From positions 248,001-312,000 of the forward strand of contig PHBU01000004.1 of the NCBI GenBank assembly GCA_002840685.1: a stretch of 64,000 bases of DNA. The letters are read 5' to 3'. The position numbers and the translations under genes were made by a program. How positions within the stretch are numbered: position 1 is the stretch's first letter; each line of letters begins with the position of its first letter. This DNA comes from Chloroflexi bacterium HGW-Chloroflexi-6 (GTDB lineage: Bacteria > Chloroflexota > Anaerolineae > Anaerolineales > Villigracilaceae). Below, in pieces: positions 59,174 to 64,000 of the stretch. The notes below the pieces were generated by a model. The model did not search any database. It was not told the origin of the DNA and was given only the letters and a program-made list of their open reading frames with translations.

Positions 59174-59875
59174 TTAGTTGCTGAACAAGATCCGCCCACA
59201 GGATGGGCATTCAACCAGTTGTGTCGAAATGCGAGCAGATTGGGCCTGGGCCGGGGTTAGCCCGGCGCCGCAGGCATCGCAGGCCTGGTCGCTGACGGTT
59301 GTTACGGCCAGTCCGCGTCGTTTCAGGCGCAGGGTTTCATATTTTTCCAGCAACGCCTGTTGAATGGTGCTGTGGGTGGCCGTGCGTTCGGCTTTCAAGT
59401 TTTCGAGGTTGTTTTGCAGGGTGTCTTGCTCGCTTTTCAGCGAAGCGTTTTGTGAAATGAACTGACCCTCCACCTGGGAGAGGTTCGTCAGTGCGGCCTT
59501 ATGTTCTTCGCGCGCAGTTTCCAGCGTCAACATTGATTCCAGTTGACTATCTTCGAGCGTGGCGAGATGACGCTTGAGTGCAGCCAGTTCATTTTGCAGA
59601 TCTTGCAACTCTTTGGGGTTTTGAACGCGGCCACCGTACAGGCTTGCTTCAGTTTGCTCCAGTTTGATACGCTGGGCCTGGCTGGCAGCTTCGCTGGTTC
59701 GCAGGTTTTTCTCTGCTTCGCGCAGGCTTTTTTCGGCCTGTTCGAGCGTGGCCCGCGCGGCACGCGTGGAACTGTCATTTTCCAGCACGGTGCGGATGGC
59801 ATCCAGTCGAGTGTTGACCTGGTCGATGCGGCTGTCTACTTGTTGCAGGCGGTAAAGTCCGAGGGCGTAGCTCAT
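59174..59875 (-). CDS. Coiled-coil protein with C4 zinc ribbon (CT398/DUF164 type)
   Basis: A 233-residue protein that is almost wholly coiled coil (residues about 5-180) and ends in a zinc ribbon CDACGAGLTPAQ...CPSCGRIL. This matches the CT398-like family of uncertain function, suggested to link transcription, secretion or membrane-associated complexes. The open frame begins MSYALGLYRLQQVDSRIDQV, normal for the family. Its stop is ten bases before the NACHT gene, so the two are cotranscribed. Confidence 0.85.
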   Translation of the reverse strand: MSYALGLYRLQQVDSRIDQVNTRLDAIRTVLENDSSTRAARATLEQAEKSLREAEKNLRTSEAASQAQRIKLEQTEASLYGGRVQNPKELQDLQNELAALKRHLATLEDSQLESMLTLETAREEHKAALTNLSQVEGQFISQNASLKSEQDTLQNNLENLKAERTATHSTIQQALLEKYETLRLKRRGLAVTTVSDQACDACGAGLTPAQAQSARISTQLVECPSCGRILFSN

Positions 59876-59921
59876 AGTTAAAATTATACACGGGAAGAGC
59901 CGGAGGATACAGGCAAAATCA

Positions 59922-59969
59922 AAAATAAAAGAAGAAAGACAAATTCAATCGCCTTTCTTCTTTTATTTT
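59922..59969. terminator. Intrinsic terminator
   Basis: A 17-base perfect inverted repeat (59922-59938 and 59953-59969), AT-rich with AAAA/TTTT ends, directly after the serine hydrolase gene on the minus strand. It separates that transcript from the zinc-ribbon-NACHT run. Confidence 0.7.
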
Positions 59970-59994
59970 ATTTATATGGTTTGCGGTCTGTGTT

Positions 59995-61482
59995 TTACTG
60001 CGACAGGTTGAAGTAGTTGTAGACTGCCTGCGAAATTTGAACCACCATGTTCGAGACCGGTTCCCAGACTGTCTGGACCGGATGATAAATGTAAATGGCG
60101 AGCACGTAATTTCCGCCGGGGGTGTAGACGATGCCGACATCGCTTATATTTTGGATGATGCCCGATGGGCCGCTGATCCAGCCGTGTTTGTGGGCGATCT
60201 GGGTGCCTTCGGGCAGGCCTGCTTCGAGCAAAACGCCGATCCGGTCTCGTTTCAGGTAATCGATCATTTCAAGACAGGTTGCCTGGCTCATCTTATCTGG
60301 GAATGCTGCTACGAGTGTGCCGCCGCCGGCCTGTGAGCACTGGTACAGGTCAGCCATGAGCTGGCCCATTTCTGAAGGGGTTGTCTGGTTGTAAACATCC
60401 GGATTGGTGACAACATCGGTGCGCTGGTTGGCAGGAGTGTCGAACCTTTGCAGGAGCGCTGCCCCGTTGAAAAAATACCCGGCGATGAAGGTATTGTCCA
60501 ATCCCAGGCTTTGCATGTCGCTGGTTACGACCAGCGGACCGCGTCCCTCATCGATCCGCTCCATCAGGGCGTCTGTGGCCGGGTTTTCAGACTTGGTGAT
60601 CATCTCCAACAGCAGGGCGGCTGTGTCTTCGGTCAGGGTTGGCCCAAGATGTTTGTAGACCGAGATCATGGTTGGGATTTTGATGGTGCTCGATGCAGTA
60701 AAGGCGATATCGGGCTCGATGCTGACATTCTGGTTACGATCGTAGCCGAAGTGCAGCTCTTCCCCGGTCTGCAGGTCGAGCATATAAAAGCCGACCACGC
60801 CATCGAAAGGCGTCAGATCGATGATCTGACGGACAAGAATGCCCAGGTTAACCAATGCTGGCCGGCCTGCGGTGGTGCGCTGGGATGTCAGCGCGACGGT
60901 TCGTTTCCCAGGTGAGCGCAGCGCATCTTCGAGCAGGATAACTGCGCGGTCGATATCCAGTTCCTGGCCGGGCGTTCCAGGGGCAAAATTGACCTGTCCA
61001 GGGATAGGCTGGGCGGGCACGGCCGGGATATCATAGCGCGGCGAAATCTCTTCTTGTAAATAGGTTCTGAGTCTGTCTTGTGACAAAGTGGCCACCAGAG
61101 GCACCGGGCTAGTCTCGGGCTGTCTGCTCCACAAAAAATCCCAAAATCCGATCCAGAACGGACTGCCGGTGCGTTGTAAATCTGCCGCAGCCAGCATCGA
61201 TTCGGTTTCGATGCTGAACCCGACCAGGCTTGGGTCGAGGTGGATGATTTGACCGGTATATTGAATTTCGACTGGCGAACTGTAAACCTGCAAAAGCCTT
61301 TGTGCGGCTTCCTGCGGGCTGACTCCGCCAACGGGCACGCCGCCAATGGTCATGCCTTGCGGGTAGTTGCCGCGCGCCCGACTGTAAGCAGTTAGCTCGA
61401 ACATCGTCAGGACGATGGCTGCTGCAATGAAAAAGAGCGAAACCCAGCGCAAGATAAAAGAAGTGTCGCGTGCAATTCTCAT
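59995..61482 (-). CDS. Beta-lactamase-like serine hydrolase with peptidoglycan-binding domain
   Basis: A 495-residue membrane-anchored protein. One N-terminal membrane segment (about 12-32) is followed by a YoaR/VanW-associated putative peptidoglycan-binding domain (about 45-200). A class A beta-lactamase-like domain covers about 220-490. The active-site tetrad is S-T-I-K in TASSTIKIPTM, the SDN-like triad is SEN in ITKSENPATDAL, and the KTG-like box is KHG in AHKHGWISG. It may be a cell-wall carboxypeptidase or a beta-lactamase; the fusion to a wall-binding domain favours a housekeeping role. It follows ctaA by four bases. Confidence 0.86.
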   Translation of the reverse strand: MRIARDTSFILRWVSLFFIAAAIVLTMFELTAYSRARGNYPQGMTIGGVPVGGVSPQEAAQRLLQVYSSPVEIQYTGQIIHLDPSLVGFSIETESMLAAADLQRTGSPFWIGFWDFLWSRQPETSPVPLVATLSQDRLRTYLQEEISPRYDIPAVPAQPIPGQVNFAPGTPGQELDIDRAVILLEDALRSPGKRTVALTSQRTTAGRPALVNLGILVRQIIDLTPFDGVVGFYMLDLQTGEELHFGYDRNQNVSIEPDIAFTASSTIKIPTMISVYKHLGPTLTEDTAALLLEMITKSENPATDALMERIDEGRGPLVVTSDMQSLGLDNTFIAGYFFNGAALLQRFDTPANQRTDVVTNPDVYNQTTPSEMGQLMADLYQCSQAGGGTLVAAFPDKMSQATCLEMIDYLKRDRIGVLLEAGLPEGTQIAHKHGWISGPSGIIQNISDVGIVYTPGGNYVLAIYIYHPVQTVWEPVSNMVVQISQAVYNYFNLSQ

Positions 61483-61486
61483 AAAC

Positions 61487-62398
61487 TTAAGCCTCTGTGT
61501 TTAAAACATTTGCTGCCAGGAGAACATAGAAAATCCAGACTAAATCGGCCAGAAAAAGGTGCAAGAGCTGCATCCAGATCGGCGCAAGTAAAACAACATT
61601 AACCAGCCCTGCTGTCCATTGGATGAGTATCATTCCAGCCAGGGCCAGCGCAAAGCGTTGCCCTGTTTTGCTTTTTAATTGTGGGTAAACGAAGCGTACC
61701 AGATTTAACGTATAAACCCCAACCAGCACAGCCACAATCGGGTGAATGACCCTCAACCGAATCAGGAAGTGAGCGTTCGGGTCGGAGTCTTGCGACAAGC
61801 CCTCCGCCAGAGAACGGGCCGGAAAAAGGGTGTCGCCCAGGGCGGTCACTGCGCCCGTCATCCCAATGATGGCCACCCCTGCCAGGCCGAGCAGGAACCA
61901 GACCGGCCACAATCCTTTTTCTTTGAAAGTGATCCTCTTTCCACCAGATGCCCACCAGGCGGTCAGGGTCATTATCCCCAACAGGAGGAAGGTGTTAAGC
62001 AGGTGCAGGGCAACGGCAATTGCGCGGTGAACGGAGTCGTTATCGCCAACCAGATCGAGCAAAACCAGACCGGCTCCCAACAGAGCTTCGAGCAGAATAA
62101 AGGCAGCTGTGCCAACCGCGCCCTTGCGGACAATATTGCCTTTGAGGTAGGCCCGAAAGGCCCAGATCAGCATGATCAAGACCAGGATCAGCGCGCCACC
62201 GCTCATAGCGCGATGTGTGAGCTCGATAAAGGTTTCGATGGCTTGCGGCTGATGCAGGATATCCCCATTGCAGGTCGGCCAGTGGTTGCCGCAACCCGCA
62301 CCTGAGCCGGTTGCGCGCACCAGCGCACCCCACAGAATAACAAGAATTGTCCAGCCCAGGACAACCCAGGAAAATTTTGAGAATTTGGTCAGCGTCAT
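61487..62398 (-). CDS. ctaA: Heme A synthase (CtaA/Cox15)
   Basis: A 303-residue membrane protein with about eight spans in two four-helix halves. It oxidises the heme O methyl group to give heme A for cytochrome oxidase. Heme-ligand histidines are visible in ELTHRAMSG, VHRAIAVALHLLN, RVIHPIVAVLVG and QLLHLFLADL. The extracellular loop has a cysteine pair in GSGAGCGNHWPTCNG, as in Bacillus-type CtaA. The open frame continues upstream, but the start is taken at 62398 (MTLTKFSKFSWVVLGW). It indicates an aa3-type oxidase and so aerobic respiration. Confidence 0.92.
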   Translation of the reverse strand: MTLTKFSKFSWVVLGWTILVILWGALVRATGSGAGCGNHWPTCNGDILHQPQAIETFIELTHRAMSGGALILVLIMLIWAFRAYLKGNIVRKGAVGTAAFILLEALLGAGLVLLDLVGDNDSVHRAIAVALHLLNTFLLLGIMTLTAWWASGGKRITFKEKGLWPVWFLLGLAGVAIIGMTGAVTALGDTLFPARSLAEGLSQDSDPNAHFLIRLRVIHPIVAVLVGVYTLNLVRFVYPQLKSKTGQRFALALAGMILIQWTAGLVNVVLLAPIWMQLLHLFLADLVWIFYVLLAANVLNTEA

Positions 62399-62495
62399 GG
62401 ATTTTTTCTCTTTGATGAAGTTAATCGACCCAAAAGTATAACATAATCGTCCTGCAGGCTCTTCACGCTGCGGAAAATTTTGGTGAAATAATTGC

Positions 62496-62524
62496 TTGAC
62501 AGTTCCGCCTGCCGCCGCTATAAT
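62496..62524 (+). promoter_or_regulatory. Perfect consensus sigma-70 promoter of rpmF
   Basis: TTGACA at 62496-62501 and TATAAT at 62519-62524 are exactly 17 bases apart, a full match to the consensus. Transcription would start near 62531, fifty bases before rpmF. This is the strongest promoter seen in the window, as suits a ribosomal protein gene. Confidence 0.88.
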
Positions 62525-62580
62525 CCATCCGCTTAACCTAAAACTATAAAACGGTGTTGCAATTATAGAAGGAGTACGAA

Positions 62581-62772
62581 ATGCCGCCTCATCCAAAACG
62601 CAAACATTCCAAGGGACGCCGTGATCGCCGCCGCGCCCATGATGCTCTTGTGCCCCGTAACCTGACCGCTTGCCCCAACTGCGGACAGATGCGTTTGCCG
62701 CACACCGTGTGCGCAAACTGCGGGCATTACAAGGGTCGTGAAGTTGTTGCCGTCGAAAAAGAAAACAAGTAA
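62581..62772 (+). CDS. rpmF: 50S ribosomal protein L32
   Basis: A 63-residue protein, MPPHPKRKHSKGRRDRRRAH at the start. The zinc-ribbon cysteines are in CPNCGQMRLPHTVCANCG, so it is the C+ zinc-binding form. AAGGAG precedes the ATG. It has its own consensus promoter and is separated from the DUF177 gene with which it is usually paired. fabD follows, an arrangement seen in many bacteria where rpmF leads the fatty acid synthesis genes. Confidence 0.96.
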   Translation: MPPHPKRKHSKGRRDRRRAHDALVPRNLTACPNCGQMRLPHTVCANCGHYKGREVVAVEKENK

Positions 62773-62788
62773 TAACTCAAGACACGTG

Positions 62789-62819
62789 CGCGCCGTCACT
62801 AGAACGGCGCGTTTGTGTT
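62789..62819 (+). terminator. Intrinsic terminator after rpmF
   Basis: CGCGCCGT at 62789-62796 pairs with ACGGCGCG at 62804-62811, followed by TTTGTGTTTT. It would reduce readthrough from the strong rpmF promoter into fabD. Confidence 0.7.
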
Positions 62820-62841
62820 TTAAGCGCAGAGGTAATCGATC

Positions 62842-63783
62842 ATGACAATCAACCCAAAAACCACCGCTTTTGTTTTTCCCGGCCAGGGGTCGCAGACCGT
62901 TGGCATGGGGCGTGAACTGGCCGCGGCTTTCCCTGAAGCCCGCCAGACCTTTGAAGAAGCTGATGATTTGCTTGGCTTTTCACTTTCCAAATTGATGTGG
63001 GAAGGGCCGGAACTGGATTTGAACGATACGCTCAACACCCAGCCAGCGCTTTTCACCCACTCTTTGGCAGCATATCGCGTTTTTTGCGCGCGCCAGCCGG
63101 GGCTTGCTCCCGTTTTTATGGCCGGGCACTCGCTGGGCCAGCTTTCTGCCATTGCCGCATCTGGAGCCTTATCCTTTGCCGATGGCCTGCGCCTGGTGCG
63201 ACGGCGTGGTGAGCTGATGAAGCGCGCTGGCGAGGAAAACCCCGGCGGCATGGCTGCCATCATCAGCCTGGATATTCCGACCCTGGACCGTGTCTGCGCC
63301 CTGGCCAGCACTGCCGATGAGATCGTGCAGGTTGCCAACGATAATTCACCGGGGCAGGTGGTTATTTCAGGCGCAAAACCTGCCATGGAACGGGCTCTCG
63401 ACCTGGCCAAGGCTGCTGGTGCGCGCCGCGCCATTCCGCTGGCCGTCAGTATCGCGGCCCATTCGCCGCTGATGACTTGCATCCTCCCTGAGTGGGAAGC
63501 CGCTGTGCAGACTGCCAATTTCAGCGATGCGGCCATCCCGGTGATTGGTAACGTGGCCTGTGCCCCGCTGATCCGTGCCGCGGACCTGCGCGCCGATGTG
63601 CTTGCTCAAATGACATCAAGAGTGCGCTGGACAGAGACAGTTCGCTGGTTGTATGCCCAGGGTGTGACCAGCTTCATCGAAGTGGGCAACGGCGCGGTTC
63701 TGACTGGCCTGGTCAAGCGCATCGAAGCCGAAGCTGCTACCCAATCCCTTGGGAATCCGGCTGACTTCGAGGCTTTGACGTAA
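62842..63783 (+). CDS. fabD: Malonyl-CoA:ACP transacylase
   Basis: A 313-residue cytoplasmic transferase that loads malonate onto acyl carrier protein for fatty acid synthesis. It begins FVFPGQGSQTVGMGREL. The nucleophile is Ser97 in GHSLGQLSA, with the histidine in IAAHSPLM at about 208 and the glutamine of PGQGSQ completing the site. AGAGG before the ATG gives the start. No other fab genes are visible; the next gene is a TrkA-type protein on the same strand. Confidence 0.94.
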   Translation: MTINPKTTAFVFPGQGSQTVGMGRELAAAFPEARQTFEEADDLLGFSLSKLMWEGPELDLNDTLNTQPALFTHSLAAYRVFCARQPGLAPVFMAGHSLGQLSAIAASGALSFADGLRLVRRRGELMKRAGEENPGGMAAIISLDIPTLDRVCALASTADEIVQVANDNSPGQVVISGAKPAMERALDLAKAAGARRAIPLAVSIAAHSPLMTCILPEWEAAVQTANFSDAAIPVIGNVACAPLIRAADLRADVLAQMTSRVRWTETVRWLYAQGVTSFIEVGNGAVLTGLVKRIEAEAATQSLGNPADFEALT

Positions 63784-63808
63784 ACTAAGCCAATTATTTT
63801 TAGCTTTG

Positions 63809-63846
63809 AATCGTCGCTCTTCCTCTGGAAAGCGGCGATTTTTTGT
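63809..63846 (+). terminator. Intrinsic terminator after fabD
   Basis: AATCGTCGCT at 63809-63818 pairs with AGCGGCGATT at 63831-63840 (one G-T pair) and is followed by TTTTTTG. Confidence 0.75.
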
Positions 63847-63861
63847 GTCATAATCAACCCC

Positions 63862-64000
63862 ATGTTCAAATCCTCTCGCAATAAAAATAAAGAATTTGCA
63901 GTGATCGGCCTGGGGCGTTTTGGCCGGTCGGTCGTGCGCACTCTCAGTGAAAAGGGATTTAGCGTGCTGGGCGTGGACCGTGATGTTGCAACGGTGCAGC
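63862..64000 (+). CDS. TrkA-type potassium uptake regulatory protein, N-terminal part
   Basis: 46 codons to the window edge, starting MFKSSRNKNKEFAVIGLGRFG. GLGRFGRS and LGVDRD are the NAD-binding Rossmann signature of TrkA/KtrA RCK proteins, which bind nucleotides and gate potassium channels or transporters. There is no Shine-Dalgarno. A CATAAT (63849-63854) lies seven bases before the ATG, so a leaderless mRNA is possible. The membrane partner would be downstream, outside the window. Confidence 0.8.
   Translation, partial: MFKSSRNKNKEFAVIGLGRFGRSVVRTLSEKGFSVLGVDRDVATVQ

Noticed and set aside
56587..59875. Calling the NACHT-HEAT pair an anti-phage defence system
   Set aside because: No effector domain, transposon, restriction or toxin gene is nearby, and the neighbours are metabolic genes. 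It is kept as a finding but not annotated as defence.

Overview
The window looks like a chromosomal segment of a member of the Chloroflexota, most likely class Anaerolineae. This is an inference from gene content, because no rRNA gene is present. The content includes cohesin/dockerin/LysM and single-SLH surface proteins, lipoproteins with Thr/Pro- or Glu/Ala-rich linkers, coenzyme F420 genes in a non-actinobacterial layout, a short RpoD-type sigma factor, and CHAT, GGDEF and large sensor kinases. Coding density is high, with many ATGA stop/start overlaps. Heme A synthase suggests aerobic respiration. There is one tRNA gene, and no CRISPR array, prophage or intact insertion sequence was seen.

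Region by region: (1) 1-5295, minus strand: a translationally coupled surface-polysaccharide cluster of Wzm/Wzt exporter, GT2 and GT4 glycosyltransferases and a sulfotransferase, with a divergent 993-residue adenylation-carrier-acyltransferase fusion and an orphan periplasmic-binding lipoprotein. (2) 9.7-16.9 kb: tryptophanase, a receiver-histidine kinase, and a CHAT-TM-TPR protein followed by an SH3 lipoprotein. (3) 17.0-24.9 kb: a sulfur-assimilation region with a trans-sulfuration PLP enzyme, a MoeZ-type activating enzyme with a CysO-like sulfur carrier, and an operon DUF4395-thioredoxin-cysK-cysE. Two duplicated S-layer-homology genes interrupt it. (4) 25.2-27.9 kb: three cohesin-domain genes. 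(5) 28-37 kb: tRNA-Leu(GAG), a CBS-ACT protein, a two-component system, an M20 peptidase, a VTT membrane protein, cyclophilin, udk and two DegV paralogues. (6) 37.5-41.3 kb: DUF177, rpoD and metG. (7) 41.3-50.9 kb: a GGDEF receptor, upp, an aldo/keto reductase, an SDR, DinB-like and UbiA-like proteins, moeA and a lipoprotein. (8) 51-59.9 kb: a long minus-strand run with a HIT-GNAT fusion, an F420 module (nitroreductase, PPOX protein, CofE, NADPH:F420 reductase), SsnA, a membrane-anchored NACHT-HEAT protein and a zinc-ribbon coiled-coil protein. (9) 60-64 kb: a beta-lactamase-like serine hydrolase, ctaA, rpmF, fabD and the start of a TrkA-type protein.

The most interesting signal is in two non-coding leaders. 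Upstream of the cysteine operon lies an 11-codon ORF with two Cys codons (24826-24861). Upstream of metG lies a 19-codon ORF with four Met codons (39328-39387). In each case an intrinsic terminator follows, and the end of the short ORF is complementary to the terminator's 5' arm. This is the layout of ribosome-mediated transcription attenuation, in which a ribosome stalled for lack of charged tRNA-Cys or tRNA-Met leaves an antiterminator free to form. The cysteine leader also has a consensus promoter and a Shine-Dalgarno sequence. Both are predictions from sequence reading only.
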